Of a stretch of 64,000 nucleotides of DNA, positions 1-13,139 are shown piece by piece (position 1 is the stretch's first letter; each line of letters starts with the position of its first letter). Source of the DNA: Cynocephalus volans (taxonomy: Eukaryota; Chordata; Mammalia; Dermoptera; Cynocephalidae); NCBI RefSeq assembly GCF_027409185.1, contig NC_084463.1, positions 52,880,907 to 52,944,906 on the forward strand. Direction: 5' to 3'. Position numbers and translations under genes: made by a program. A model generated the notes under the pieces. It was given only the letters and a program-made list of their open reading frames with translations, did not search any database and was not told where the DNA came from.

Positions 1-195
1 GGCAGGAAGTCCTGTTCCCCACATGAGTCCTACAGAGTGACACTGATGGGGAGAGGCCCCCCGTGCAACTAAACACATCAGAAGCCGGGTCTGCAGTCTC
101 ACTAGAGAATACTTGAAAAACAGAACTGGGCAACTGAAGACAAATCTCATATCGGTGGCTCACATTAATCGGTAGAGGAAAAAGAGGTCATTCAG
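1..195. other. Unassigned sequence
   Basis: No coding region or recognisable repeat is seen here before the first SINE. Confidence 0.5.
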
Positions 196-211
196 AAAAT
201 GTAAAGATTTC

Positions 212-337
212 GGGCTGAGCCCGTGGCGCACTCGGGAGAGTGCAGTGCTAGGAGCGCAGCGACGCTCCTGCTGGCTGGTGCACTCATTGGCTGAGTGCCC
301 GTCACGAAAAAGACAAAAAAGAAAAAGAAAAGAAAAG
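212..337 (+). mobile_element. tRNA-Ile-derived SINE (short dimeric form)
   Basis: The head reads gggctgagcccgtggcgcac, followed by paired motifs actcgggagagtgc and gcactcattggctgagtgc, and an A-rich AAAAG-type tail. A perfect 16-bp target duplication, aaaatgtaaagatttc, lies at 196-211 and 338-353, so the ends are certain. The middle of the element, including the box-B region seen in the copy at 28282, is missing. The family resembles the dimeric tRNA-Ile SINEs known from colugos; that attribution is from memory of the family. Confidence 0.88.
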
Positions 338-353
338 AAAATGTAAAGATTTC

Positions 354-1137
354 AAAGAAATATCTTTAGATAAATTTGACAGAATTTTAGCCTATTATCA
401 AAATAATAAGCAGCTATAAAAAATGCAATGAGAGCAAACATTTTTGTAAGAGTTAAAAAATTATTGTTCCACTTATATTTTTGTCAATGACAGACTAGGT
501 AATTCAGATGAATCCTTTCTGCTGAGATGAGGTATAAAACCTACATAAAATTGATGTAAGAACCTGTTTGACATTCCGAAGGAGAGAACAGAACCAAGGC
601 CACCAGACATAGGGAAGGAACGGAGGGATTAGGGAGAAATTGGTAAAGGGCAAGAAAAATGTTTACATTGTGTAGTGATGACATTAAATCAAAGGAACCT
701 GTTGAAAGCGTTGTAGGGCTAAGAAGGGAACAAGTAACTGTGGGGATGCTCTTTCTACAGCAGCGTCGGCTGTTCCGATATAAAAACGAACAAACAAACA
801 CAAAAACACTGATAAGAGACATGAACTGAGCAGAGCTGTGAACAGTTTCACACGGCTAGAGGCACAAACACAGGATTTGGTGGCTGCCATAAAATAGGGT
901 CTCTGATAAATACTCACGGTTACGCCCTAGGAGTAAGGGTGACTGTAAATAAATCAGCCTCCAAAAACCCTGCGTCTTTGAACAGCTGAGGTGGTCAAAG
1001 ATGGCAGGCTTTCTAAGCTGCCAGAAGAAAACATAAGTCATCTCTGTAAGAAGATAACATTGTTAAAGACTCAAATTATATCTGTCAGTTTTAAGATAAT
1101 ACATCCAAAAGCTAATCAAATGTTAGCAAGTGTGAAG
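354..1137. other. Unassigned AT-rich sequence
   Basis: Only short open frames occur, without family features. No RNA gene or clear repeat is recognised. It is probably decayed intergenic DNA. Confidence 0.5.
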
Positions 1138-1200
1138 GTTAATTCTAGCTATCAACTTGATTAGATTAAAGAATGCTGAGCAACCTGGTAAGGCTATCTG
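1138..1200 (+). mobile_element. Old LTR-like repeat, left fragment (split by L1 A)
   Basis: The start, gttaattctagctatcaact, resembles the start of a common placental repeat whose other end reads ggagaaccctgactaataca. That other end is present at about 8141-8478, on the far side of L1 A. I infer one element cut in two by the L1. I do not name the subfamily; the ACTAATACA end is like that of MaLR-type LTRs. Confidence 0.55.
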
Positions 1201-1488
1201 TTTACTTTTATTTATGTGTTTTTCTGTGCTAATCATTTACTTTATTTCATTTTTATTGGTTATGAATATTCATGAAATACAGAGCTCATTGTCACCTCTT
1301 GTGCCCATTATCTGGGGGCCAGATTCATACTGGCTGTACCCCCATTACCACAAATCGCATTTGTACCCCATTTCCCCCACCCGATTATCCCCAACTTCCC
1401 TCCCACCTTCTCCCCCACTCGACTTTATAGCCCATAGAATGTTCTCTTGCTCTGCAAGGCCAACACGCTACTGTGGTCTTTCCTTCCT

Positions 1489-4400
1489 TTATTCTCCATA
1501 GCTCCCACATATGAGTGAGCACATGTTGTAATTATCCTTTTGTGCTTTGCTTATTTCACTCAACATGAGTTTCTCCAGGCTCATCCATGTTGTTGCAAAT
1601 GGGAGAATTTCATTCTTTTTTATGGCAGAGTAGTGGATGGTGTATACATACCACAGTTTCCTTGTCCAATCATCCATCTATGGACATTTATGTTGGATCC
1701 ATGTTTTGCTATTGTAAACAGAGCTGCAATGAACATGGGAGTGCAGGTATCCCTTTGACATGATGATTTCCATTCCCCTGGGTATGTACCCAGAAGTGGG
1801 ATTGCTGGATCATATGGAAGATCTATCTGTAGTTTTTTTTGAGAAAACTCCATACTGTTTTCCATAGTGGTTGTACTAATTTACAGTCCCACCAACAGTG
1901 TAGGAGTGTTCCATTCTCTCCACACCTTTGCCTGCATTTGTTATTTACTGTCTTTTTGATTATAGCCAGTCTAACTGGTATGAGGTGGTATCTCAATGTA
2001 GTTTTAATTTGCATTTCAGGGATGACTAGTGATGTTGAGCATTTTTTCACGTACCTGTTGGCCATTTGTATATCTTCTTTTGAAAAATGTCTATTCAGGT
2101 CCTTTGCCCATTTTTAAATTGGGTTATGTGGTTTTTTACTATATACTTGTTTGTGTTGCTTGTATATTAAGGATATTAATCCCTTGTCAGATGCATAGTT
2201 AGCAAAATTTTCTCCCACCCTGTAGGTTGTTGTATCACTCTGCTGTTTCCTTTGCTGTGCAGAAGCTTTTTGTCTGATATATTCCCATTTGTTTATATTT
2301 TCTTTTGCTGCTTGTGTTTTCAGGCTCCTGTTCATAAAGTCTGTGCCCAGACCTACTTGCTGGAGTGTTTTACCTATATTTTCCCTTAATAATTTTACAG
2401 TTTCAGGTCTTATACTTAAGTTTTTAATCCATTTTGAGTTGATTTTAGTGTTTGGTGAGTGATGTATATCTAGTTTTATTCTTCTGCATATGGATATCCA
2501 ATTTTCCCAACACCACTTGTTGAAGAGGCAGTCTATTCCCCAATGTAGATTTTTGTGGTCTTTGTCCAATATTAAATGGCTGTAAGCCTGAGGGCTGATT
2601 TCTGGGTTCTCAATTCTAGTCTACTGGTCTGAATGTCTATGCTTTTTTGGTTGCAATAGCTCTATAGTATAATTTGAATTCAGGTAGTGTTATGCCTCCA
2701 GCTTTATTTTTTTTGCTCAGGATTGCTTTTGCTACTCAGGGTCATTTGTTGTTCCATATGAAAGGCAACATTGTTTTTTCCATTTCTGTGAAGAACACCA
2801 TTGGTATTTTGGTAGGGATTGCATTGAATATGTAGATCACTTTGGGAAGTATAGACATTTTTACAACGTTAATCCTTCCAATCCAGGAGCATGGAATATC
2901 TTTCCATCTTTTCGTGTCTTCTTTAATTTCTTTCAGAAGTGGTTTGTAGTTCTCATTGTACAGGTCTTTCACCTACTTGGTTAAATTGATCCCTATGTAT
3001 TTTTGTGTGTGTGCATGACAATTGTAAATAAGCTTGTTTTCTTTATTTCTCTGTCTGTAAGTCCATTATTTGAGTATATAAATGCAAGTGATTTGGGGGC
3101 ATTTATTTTGTATCCTGCAACATCACTGAAGTTATTAACCAGCTCTAGTAGTTTTTGATAGAGTCTTTAGGTTTTTCTATATATAGTATCATGTCACCTG
3201 CAAATAGAGAGTTTGACTTTGTCTTTTCCAACCTGATTTCCTTTATTTCTTTCCCTTATCTGATTGCTCTGGCTAGTACCTCCATTACTATGTTAAATAG
3301 TAGTGGACAGAGTGAGCATTTTTGTCCTGTTCCTGTTCTTAGGGGAAAGTCCCTCAGTTTTTCCACATGTAGGATCATACTGGTGGTGAGTTTGTCATCA
3401 ATGGCTTTTATTGTGTTGAGATACTTTCCTTCTATACATAATTTGTTGAGTGTTTATCATAAAGAGATGTTGAATTTTGTCAAATGATTTTTCAGCATCT
3501 GTTAAGATAATCATATGATTTCTGTCCTTGAGTTTGTACATGTGATGTATTACATTTATTGTCTTTCATTTGTTGAACCATTCTTGCATCCCTGGGATGA
3601 GTACCACTTAATCATAGTGTATAATTTTTTTAATGTGTTGCTGTATTCTGATATCTAATATTTTGTTGAGGATTTTTGCATCTATGTTCATCGAGGATAT
3701 TGGCCTATAATTTTCTTTTTTTGTTGTGTCTTTATCGGGTTTTGGTATCAGAGTTATGTTGGCCTCATAGAATGAGTTTGGGAGAGTTGCTTCTACTTTA
3801 ATTGTTTAAAATAGTTTGAGTAGAATTGGTATTAACTCCTCTTTAAAAGTTTGATGAATTCAACTGGAAAGCCATCCAGATCCGGACTTTTCTTTGTTGG
3901 AAGATTGCTAATTACCACTTCAATCTCATTACTTATTATTAGTCTACTCAGGTTTTCCATCTCCTCTTGGTTCAGTCTTGGTAGTTTGTAGATGTCTAGA
4001 AACTTATCCATATCTTCCAGATTTTCATACTTGTTGCCACACAGTTGTTTATAATAATCTATAGTGATTCTTTGTATTTCTGTCGTATCAGGTGTTAACA
4101 TCTCCCTTTTCATTTCTGATTTTTGTTATTTGGGTCCTCTTTCCTTTTTTTTTTGTTAACATTGCTAATGGTTTGTCTACTTTATTTATCTTCTAAAAAA
4201 AACCTGTTTTTGTTTTATTGATCTTTTCTATTGTTTCTTGGGTCTCTATTTCATTCAGTTATGCTCTTTTCTTAATTATTTCTTTCTGTCTACTACCTTT
4301 AGGTTTGATTGTTGTTGTTTTTCAAGTTCTTTGAGGCATAGTGTTACATCGTTTATTTGAAGTCTTTCCATTATTTTGTTATAAGCATTTACTACAATAA

Positions 4401-5267
4401 ATTTGCCTCAGTACTGCTTTGCAGTATACCACAGGTTTTGGTATTATGTATCTTTATTTTCATTAATTTCTAGAATTTTCTTAGAATTTCCTGGTTAATT
4501 TCTTCTTGGACCCATGGGTCATTATTTAGTTTCCATGTATTTGTATAATTTCCAGAGTTTCTCTTATTATTAATTTCCAATTTTAGTCCTTGTGGTCTGA
4601 GAAGTTACTTGGAATGATTTCACTTTTTAAAAAATTGTGGAGACTAGATTTGTGATCTAACATGCAGTTTATCCTAGAGAAAGTTGCATGAACTGATAAG
4701 AAGAAAGTATATTCTTTAGTTGTTGGGTGAAATGTTCTGTATATATCTGCCAGGTCCAGTTGGTCTAAGGTGTAGATTAAATCCTGTGTCTCTTTCCTGA
4801 CTTGTTGCCAGGAAGATCTGTCCCATACTGAGAGAGCAGTGTTCAGATGACCCACTATTAATGTATTAGGGCCTATGTCTTTCTTTAGGTCTAAGAATTT
4901 TTGCTTTATATAGCTCGGTGCTCCAGTATTGGGTGCATATATGTGTATAATTGTTATGTCTTCTAGCTAGATAGATTCTATTAACATTATATAGTGACCT
5001 TCTTTGTCTCTTTTTATGTTTTTCTGTTTGAAGTCCATTTTGTCTAATGTAAGATTAGGTACTCCTGCTCATTTTTGGTTTCCATTTGCATGTTATCTCT
5101 TTTCCCATCCATTCATTTTTAGTCTGTGTTTGTCTATAGGTGAGGAGGGTCTTTTGAAGACAGCATGTACTTGGATCTAGCTTTTTAATCCAATCAGTCA
5201 GCCTGTGCCTTTTGACTGGGGAGTTTAGTCCATTCACATTTAGTGTAGTTACTGACAAGTGTTGCAT
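1489..5267 (-). pseudogene. L1 A ORF2 remnant (endonuclease-reverse transcriptase)
   Basis: L1 ORF2 encodes an APE-type endonuclease and a reverse transcriptase used for target-primed integration. The N-terminal endonuclease start is visible near 5267 (residues TTLNVNGLNSPVKRHRLTDW). RT-region fragments fill 2100-4900, and the C-terminal end reads KAQKDNYNMCSLICGSYGE, stopping at 1489. The RT active-site FADD reads FAGD near 3190-3215 (codons gca ggt gac), a loss of one catalytic aspartate. Frames are broken at least ten times. It is a pseudogene by any measure; coordinates are the outer limits of recognisable coding sequence. Confidence 0.9.
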
Positions 5268-5631
5268 AATTCCTGTTATTTAATTGCTTCTTGTTTAGAT
5301 GGTTTAAATATCTTTTGATCATTATTTCCCCTTTCATTTCTCTTCTTCAATGTTAGTTGAAGATTTAAGGTGAGATGATTTAGTTTCTTTTTCTTTCTTC
5401 CTGGCATTTTTGTTTTAATCATGAGTTTTGCTCTTTCTTGTGTATTTGTGATAGTGGTCACCATTACTCAGATTACAGATGTAAGGCTCCCTTGAGAATT
5501 TCCAGCTTGGCTGGTTGGATGGTGGAGAACTCCCACAACTTTTGTTTTTCTGGGAAATGCAGTATTTCTCCCTCATATCTGAAGGAGACCTTTGCTGGGT
5601 AAAGAATTTTGGGCTGGCAATTTTTTACTTT

Positions 5632-6808
5632 TGCCAGAGACCAGCTCCAGTCGAGTTGTGGGTCCTTGAAAGAGGGATGAGGAAGCTGGCGAAAATAAAA
5701 AACACAGACAGAGACCTCAATGCATCAGTATGCACGTTCTCTCTCTGCGGGCTGTCAATGTGTTGCAGCTGGAGCCCAGTAGAGCATGAGACAATGCCTT
5801 TTTTTTGGATTTTTCTCCACAGGGGGGTTTTGGGGTACTATTTTTATTGTATCAGCAAGCTTAAATCAATTGTCCAAAAAGCAGGGAGGAAACTTTTTTA
5901 GAGGTCAGCACATCTTAGGTGATCAACCTGTGCTTCTTTTTCCTGGAATCAGGTTTATCAGATTCAAACCATCCCTTCATTGTCTTGAAGTTATCTTGTG
6001 ACCTTTTTCTGTTAGCAAGCTGTGGTTAATATCCACCCTGTTAACCAGGTGGGAGCCAAATGTATAAAGAACAGTGGATTTTTAGCAGCATTATCATGCA
6101 CATTTTAAGGTTATGCATTTGCTGTGGCCCTGTAATCTTGATCTAAATGTTAAAGTGTCCTTGTGCACAGCACCATCCCTCACAAAACCAGTTACATGCT
6201 CTTATTTTTCTAAGATATAATTTTGCAGGTTTAATAATTTTACAGCATATGTTTTTATCCCAACACCTGATTCTTAATGATTTATTTAAAACTGGACACC
6301 ACCAAGTAAAGAGGGTTTTACAGTTTCGTTCCCATACATTTAATTTGTCCCAATTACATAATTTCTCATTAATGCCAACCATTCTCTTGCCATTAATATA
6401 ATCTCCAGTAAAGGATGTTTGCCAACTTATATTAGGCTGCAGCTCATATTTAGTCATGAGCGGTGCTTTTGGAACATATGTTGGTGTGGTCAATTTATCA
6501 TAAGGGGATAATTTTAAATTGTCCAATTTACTTGTATCCTCTGTGGGATGTTTAGTTCAATGACCATATAATTATTTGTGTTATTTTTATAATCTTTTGG
6601 GAATTCAGAGAACTGCCACACTAACCAAAATATCAAAAGACAGAAAGTAAAACAGTACCACTATGCCAAGGCAGGCAGCACTTCTGGTTACAGCAAGTGC
6701 TCGTAGCTGTGGCCTTGCCAACAGCTCTCCCTCCGGTGGCCTTGCCAACTCAGAGAGGGCAGCCCATGCTGACTCCTTCAGGATCCTTCCATGGCATGGA
6801 TCATGCCA
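5632..6808 (-). mobile_element. Solo LTR, class II (ERVK-like), 1,177 bp
   Basis: The insertion breaks L1 A ORF1 and is flanked by the 6-bp duplication tacttt at 5626-5631 and 6809-6814. A 6-bp duplication is typical of class II (betaretrovirus-like) ERVs. On the minus strand it begins TGGCAT and ends CTCTGGCA, giving the TG...CA termini. The R/U5-like part (about 5632-5735 on the minus strand) holds GAGGTCTCTGTCTGTG, a T-rich run and an ACCCACA motif, similar in layout to ERVK LTRs. U3 is long and contains an open frame of about 127 codons (6143-6526, minus). No internal gag, pro or pol remains, so I read it as a solo LTR left by recombination. Confidence 0.75.
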
Positions 6809-8140
6809 TACTTTCAGTATTTTGAATGTATCATTCCACTTTCTTCTGGTGTGTAGACTTTCCATTGAGAAGTCTGCTGTTAGTCTGATGGGGGTACCCC
6901 TACAAGTGAGCTGATGCTTTTCTCTTGCTGCTTTTAGAATTCTCTCTTCATCTTTGAGCTTTACAAATTTAACTATAATGTGTCTTGGTGAGGATCTCTT
7001 TGGGTTGAATTGGTTTGGGGACCTTTGAGCTTCCTGGATCTCAAAGTCTGTATCTCACCCTATACCTGGAAGTTTTCTGTTACTATTGCCTTGAATTGGT
7101 TTTCAATACCTTTTCCTTTCTCCTCCCATTCTGAAATACCCACAATTCAAATGTCAGAGTGCTTGAGGTGGTCTGCTATCTCTCTTAGATTCTCCTCATT
7201 ATTTAAAATCCTTTTTTCCTTTTTTTGTTCTGCCTGAGTTATTTCATAAAGACTATCTTCAAGATCTGAAATTCTTTTTTCTACTTGCTATACCCTGCTA
7301 CTCAAGCTCTCAGTTGTGTTTTTTATTTCATTGAGTGAATTTTTCATTTTGAGTTCTGCTATACACTTTTTTAAGGTATTAATCCCTTTGTAGAATTTTC
7401 TCTTTCATATTCTGGATATTTTTTCTTGTTTCATTGTGTTCTCTAATTGAGTCTTCCTTTATTTCTTCAAGTATTCTTAAGATCATTGCTTGGAATTCTT
7501 TTTGAGACATTTCAAGGTTTCCCTATTCCATGGAGTCTGACATTGGAGGATTACTTTATTCTTTCTGTGATGTCATTTCTTCTTGTTTATTTGTAGTTCT
7601 AGTATTTTTCATTGATGTTTGGTCATTTAAGAGAGGGTTTGCTTCTTCTATTAAACTGAAGTTTCCTGTGGAGTGGTCCTGGCTGCTACTGTGATGGTGA
7701 GTTGTCTTTGCTTGATAGTAGGTGTGGTGGTGGTTATGGGTTATGTTAAGCCACCTTGGGTCCTGTTCCAGAATCTGTGGTCATAGAATGAGTGCCCAGC
7801 TGGCTCAACTTGGTGGGTCAGGAGGTGGGGTCCATGTCCAAGGAGGGGAAAGGGGTCACCTGCACCATAAGGGTCTGCTGGGCTCACCTTTCTTGGCAAC
7901 TTGGGCAGTGGTGGGGGGTATGGCACTGCCCTCCAGGTCCAAGGAGTGGGGAGGGGTCACCAGTGCTGCATGGGACTGCTGTGCTCACCTCTATGGGTGG
8001 CTAGGGTGGTGGTGGGGGCAAAGCAATCTTTTTACATGAGTGTGTTTCCAGAAGAGATTAGCATGACAGCTTGTGTGGACTGGTTGGGAAAGATCTGCTG
8101 TCAGTATGGGCAGGAATCATCCAATCTGTTGGAGTCTCTG

Positions 8141-8478
8141 TCAGAATAAACAATGGAAAAAAAGGTGAATCTCTCTCTCTATCCACTTGAGCTGGGATAC
8201 ACTGTTTTCTCCTGTCTGTGGACATCAGAACTCAAGACTCTTCTGCTTCTGTGTTCCAGGACTTACACCAGGACACCACCCTCTTCCCTGGTTTTGAGGC
8301 CTTCAAACTTGGGTTGAAACACACTATCATCATCCAGCTTGCAGATGGCCTATTGTGGGACTTTTTTTTCACAATCATGTGAGCTATTTCCCCTAATAAA
8401 TCCTCTCTTGTATATTTATAACATATCTTATTGATTCTGTCTCTCTGGAGAACCCTGACTAATACAGCAGGCATTGAA
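8141..8478 (+). mobile_element. Old LTR-like repeat, right fragment (split by L1 A)
   Basis: This ends with tctctggagaaccctgacta followed by atacag, the 3' end of a widespread placental LTR-like repeat. A poly(A)-signal-like cctaataaatcc lies upstream (near 8393), as expected in an LTR. The matching 5' start is at 1138, before L1 A. Subfamily not named. Confidence 0.6.
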
Positions 8479-8940
8479 ACAGATAATACCACAGTGCACT
8501 AAAAAAAAAAGAAATTAGATTATAAAAATAAACTCACTGATCAACAAGAGTTCAGATCCCTAAACTGGACAGCTGCCAAACTATATGTGTGTATGTGTCT
8601 GTGTAAAATGTACATATATATACACATATATATCTACAAGCATTATATATAAATTTTCTCACTGGAAATCCATGTAGTGAGGATATCAGACACAAGCTTT
8701 AAAATAACTCTGCTAAATATGCTCAAATACTTTAAAGACAATACTGTCTCTTGTAAAAAGTTCTGATAAGTAAATGAAGAAGCACATCAAATTCCTTAAA
8801 CTAAAACATAGAATAAGGAAAACTAAATATTCAATGAACTCACATAAATAAAAAGAGATTTGGTAAGTTAAAAGACATATTTGAAGAAAATATTCAGACC
8901 AAAAGACAAAACTTGAAACATTAAAAGTTGTGATAAAAAC
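8479..8940. other. Unassigned sequence with short TG/TA-rich tract
   Basis: A mixed TATG/TGTG/TATA simple repeat occurs at about 8583-8635. The rest is AT-rich with no coding support. It ends where the 3' end of L1 B begins. Confidence 0.5.
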
Positions 8941-9160
8941 TTTTTTTAAAAAATTTTATTTTGTCAATATACAATGTGGTTGATTATTGGGGCCCAATAC
9001 CAAAACCTCCCTCCCTCCTCCCTCTCCCCGCTCCCACCCAACAATGTCCTCCCTGTTTGCTTGTTGTATCAGCTTCAAGGAACTGTAGTTGTTATGTCTT
9101 CTTCGACCCCCAACCCGGTTTTTTGTGTGTGTGCGTGTGTGTGAATTTATTTATTTATTT

Positions 9161-12100
9161 TTAGCCCCCACCAATAAGTGAGAATATGTGGTAGTTCTCT
9201 TTTTGTGACTGACTCGTTTCACTTAATATAACTTTATCTAGGTCCATCCATCTTGCTGCAAATGGCAGTATTTCGTTTGTTTTTATAGCCGAGTAGTATT
9301 CCATTGTGTAGATATACGACATTTTCCATACCCACTCATCCGATGATGGACATTTGGGCTGGTTCCAACTCTTGGCTATTGTAAAGAGTGCTGTGATAAA
9401 CTTTGGGGAACAGGTATACCTTCGACTTGATGATTTCCATTCCTCTGAGTATATTCCCAGCAGTGGGATAGCTGGGTCATATGGTAGATCTATCTGCAGT
9501 TGATTGAGGAACCTACATACCATTTTCCATAGAGGCTGCACCATTTTGCAGTCCCACCAACACTGTATGAGAGTTCCTTTTACTCCGCAACCTCAAAAGC
9601 ATTTATCATTCATGGTCTTTTGGATATTAGCCATCCTAACTGGAGTGAGATGGTATCTCAGTGTGGTTTGGATTTGCATTTCCTGAATGCTGAGTGATGT
9701 TGAGCATTTTTTCATGTGCCTGTTGGCCATTTGTATATCTTCCTTAGAGAAATGCCTACTTAGCTCTTTTGCCCATTTTTTAACTGGGTTGCTTTTTTTT
9801 TTTTATCTTGTAAAGTTGTTTGAGTTCCTTGTGTATTCTGGAAATTAATCCTTTGTCAGATGTATACTTTGCAAACATTTTCTCCCACTCTGTTGGTTGT
9901 CTTTTAACTCTGTTAATTGTTTCTTTTGCTGTGCAGAAGCTTTTTAGTTTGATATAATCCCATTTGTTTATTTTTCCTTTGGTTGCCCATGCTTTTGGTG
10001 TCATATTCATGAAGTCTGTGTCCAGTCCTACTTCCTGAAGTGTTTATCCTATGTTTTCTTGAAGAAGTTTTATTGTTTCAAGGTGTATATTTAATTCTTT
10101 ACTCCATTTTGAGTTGATTTTAGTATATAGTGAGAGGCATGGGTCTGGTTTCATTCTCCTGCATATTGATAACCAGTTATCCCAGCACCATTTGCTGAAG
10201 AGGCAGTCTTTTCCCCAGTGTATAGGCTTGGTGCCTTTGTCAAAGATCAGATGGCTGTAGGTGTGTGGGTTGATTTCTGGATTATCTATTCTATTCCGTT
10301 GATCAGTTTGTCTGTTTTTATGCCGGTACCATGCTGTTTTGGTTATTATAGCTTTGTAGTATAGTTTAAAGTCAGGTAGTGTTATGCCTACAGCTTTATT
10401 TATTTATTTATTTTGCTCGGAATTGCTTTGGCTATGCATGGTCTTTTGTTATTCCATATAAGTGTTTGAATAGTTCTTTCCATTTCGGAGAAAAATGTCA
10501 TTGGAATTTAGATGGGATTTGCATTGAATTTGTAGATCACTTTGGGTAGTATGGACATTTTCACAATGTTGATTCTTCCAATCCAAGAGCATGGAATATC
10601 TTTCCATCTTCTTGTATCCTCTCCAATTTCTCTCAAGAGTGGTTTGTAGTTCTCATTATAGAGATTTTTCATATCCTTGGTTAACTCAATTCCTAAGTAT
10701 TTTATTTTTTTGGTGGCTATTGTAAATGGGTAAGCTTTCTTGATTTCTCTTTCTGCATGTTCACTATTGGAGAATAGAAATGCTGCTAATTGTTGTGTGT
10801 TGATTTTGTATCCTGCTACTTTGCTGAAATCGTTTATCAACTCCAAGAGGTTTTTTGCAGTGGCTTTAGGCTGTTTGATATATAGGATCATGTCATCTGC
10901 AAACAGGGACAGTTTGACTTCATCTTTTCCAATCTGGATGCCCTTTATTTCCTTCTCTTCTCTGATTGCTCTGGCTAGTACTTCCAACAGTATGTTGAAC
11001 AGGAGTGTTGAGAGTGGACATCCTTGTCTAGTTCCTGTTCTTAAAGGAAAAGCTTTCAGCTTTTCCCCATTCAGGATGATATTGGCAGTAGGTTTGTCAT
11101 ATATGGTTTTAATTATGTTGAGATACTTTCTATCTATACCTAACTTATGGAGGGTCTTTGTCATGAATGAATGTTGAATTTTATCAAATGCTTTTTCAGA
11201 TTCTATAAAGATGATCATATGGTCCTTGTGTTTGATTTTATTGATATGGTGTGTCACATTTATTGATTTGCATATGTTGAACCAAACTTGCATCCCTGGG
11301 ATGAATCCCACTTGATTGTATTGTATAATTTTGCGTATGTGTTGCTGTATTCTGTTACCTAGTATTTTATTGAAGATTTTTGCATGTATATTCATCAAGG
11401 ATATAGGCCTGTAGTTTTCTTTTTTAGTTGTATCTTTCCATGGTTCTGGTATCAGGGTGATGTTTGCTTCATAGAATGAGTTTGGGAGAATTGCCTGTTT
11501 CAAACTTTTGGAATAGTTTGTAGAGAACTGGTGCCAATTCCTCTTTGAATGTTTGGTAAAATTCTGCTATGAATCCATCCAGTCCTGGCATTTTATTTGT
11601 TGGGAGACTTTTGATAACAGCTTCAATCTCCTTTATTGTTATTGATCTGTTCAGATTTTCTACATCTTCTTGGCTCAGTTTTGGTAGCTTGTGTGTGTCC
11701 AGAAATTTATGCATTTCCTCCAGATTTTCAAATTTGTTGGCATGTATTTGCTTATATTAGTTTTGAATGATTCCTTGTATTTCAGATGTACCAGTTGTAA
11801 TATTACCTTTTTCATTTCTAATTTTTGTTCTTTGGATCTTCTCTCTTCTCTTTTTAGTTAGCTGTGCTAATGATTTGTCAATTTTATTTATCTTTTCAAA
11901 AGAACAACTTTTTGTTTCATTTATCTTTTGTATTGTTTTTGGGTTTCAATTTCATTAAGTTCTGCTCTGATCTTAATGATTTCTTTCCATCTGCTAACTT
12001 TGGGGTTGGATTGTTCTTGTTTTTCTAATTCTTTAAGGTGAAGTGTTAGGTAGTTCACTTGCCACCTTTCCATTCTTCTGAAGTTAGCATTTAATTTGGT

Positions 12101-12993
12101 AAATTTCCCCCTTAGTACTGCTTTTGCAGTATCCCACAGGATTTGGTATGATCTATCATTATTTTCATTAGTTTAATAAGTTTTTTGATTCCCTGTTTGA
12201 TTTCTTCTTGGACCCATTTCTCATTAAGTAGAATGCTGTTTAATTTCCATGTGTTTGTATGGTTTCCAGAATTTCGTTAGTTTTTGATTTCTAATTTTAA
12301 TCCATTGTGGTCTGAAAAAAATACATGGAACAATTCCAATTTTTTGAATTTGTTGAGAGTGGACTCTTGACCTAGCATGTGTTCTATTCTGGAGAATGAT
12401 TCATGTACTGATAAGAATGAATATTCTGACATTGTTGGATGGAATGTTCTGTAGATATCTGCCAAGTCCAATTGGTCTAGAGTATTGTTTAGATCTTGTA
12501 TTTCTCTGCTGATTCACTGCCTAGATGATCTGTCCAATGTTGACACTGGGGTGTTCAGGTCTCTCGCTATTATGGTATTAGTGTCTGTCTCATTTTTTAG
12601 GTCTAATACTGCTTGCTTTATAAATCTGGCTGCTCTAACATTGGGTGCATATATATTTATGATTGTTATGTCTTCTTGATGAATCAATCCTTTTATCATT
12701 ATGTAATGCCCCTCATTATCTCTTTTTATAGTTTTTATTTTAAAGTATATTTTATCAGATATAAGAATAGCTACTGCAGCTCGTTTTTCATTTCTGTTTG
12801 CATGGTATATCTTTTTTCATCCTTCCACTCTTAGTCTATATGAGTCTTTATTGGTCAGGTGGGTCTCTTGAAGACAGCATATAGTTGGGTCCTCCTTTTG
12901 AATCCAGTCAGCCAGTCTGTGTCTTTTGATTGGGGAATTTAATCCTTTTACATTAAAAGTTGTTATTGAAAAGTGTTGATTTACTCCTAGCAT
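9161..12993 (-). pseudogene. L1 B ORF2 (endonuclease-reverse transcriptase), broken
   Basis: This is the ORF2 protein gene of L1. It starts at MLGVNQHFSITTFNVKGLNS (12993) and ends with FSLIGGG at 9161. The endonuclease glutamate motif (CCLQETHL) is intact. A 331-codon open block at 10508-11503 covers the RT core, with the catalytic FADD in [12 protein letters not shown]. The zinc-knuckle-like C-terminal part is open at 9161-9544. Several stops and frameshifts separate the blocks (for example around 9780-10507 and 11470-12500), so no full protein can be made. The match to L1 D ORF2 is strong along the whole length. Confidence 0.92.
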
Positions 12994-13139
12994 TTTATTG
13001 AATTTTGTTTGGATGTCTTGTGTCTTTTGTTCCTTTCTTTCTGATTTGGTGTTTGTCTTCTGTATTTGTTGGTTCTTTGGGTTGTAGATAAACTTTTTTC
13101 CCACTTCATTGTTGGCATTTTTATTTTATTCGTGGGTTT

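Larger units (their letters stand above)
1201..8140 (-). mobile_element. LINE-1 element A, interrupted by a solo LTR
   Basis: On the minus strand the order is 5'UTR (about 7560-8140), ORF1 remains (about 6815-7560 and 5460-5625), ORF2 remains (about 1489-5267) and 3'UTR (1201-1488). Between the two ORF1 parts an ERVK-like LTR is inserted at 5632-6808. Many stops and frameshifts break both ORFs, so it is dead. The 3'UTR matches those of L1 E and F but not B and D, so at least two L1 lineages occur here. The 5'UTR shows a 100-bp tandem period: the motif ccaagg recurs at 7839 and 7939. It lies inside an older LTR-like repeat. Confidence 0.9.
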
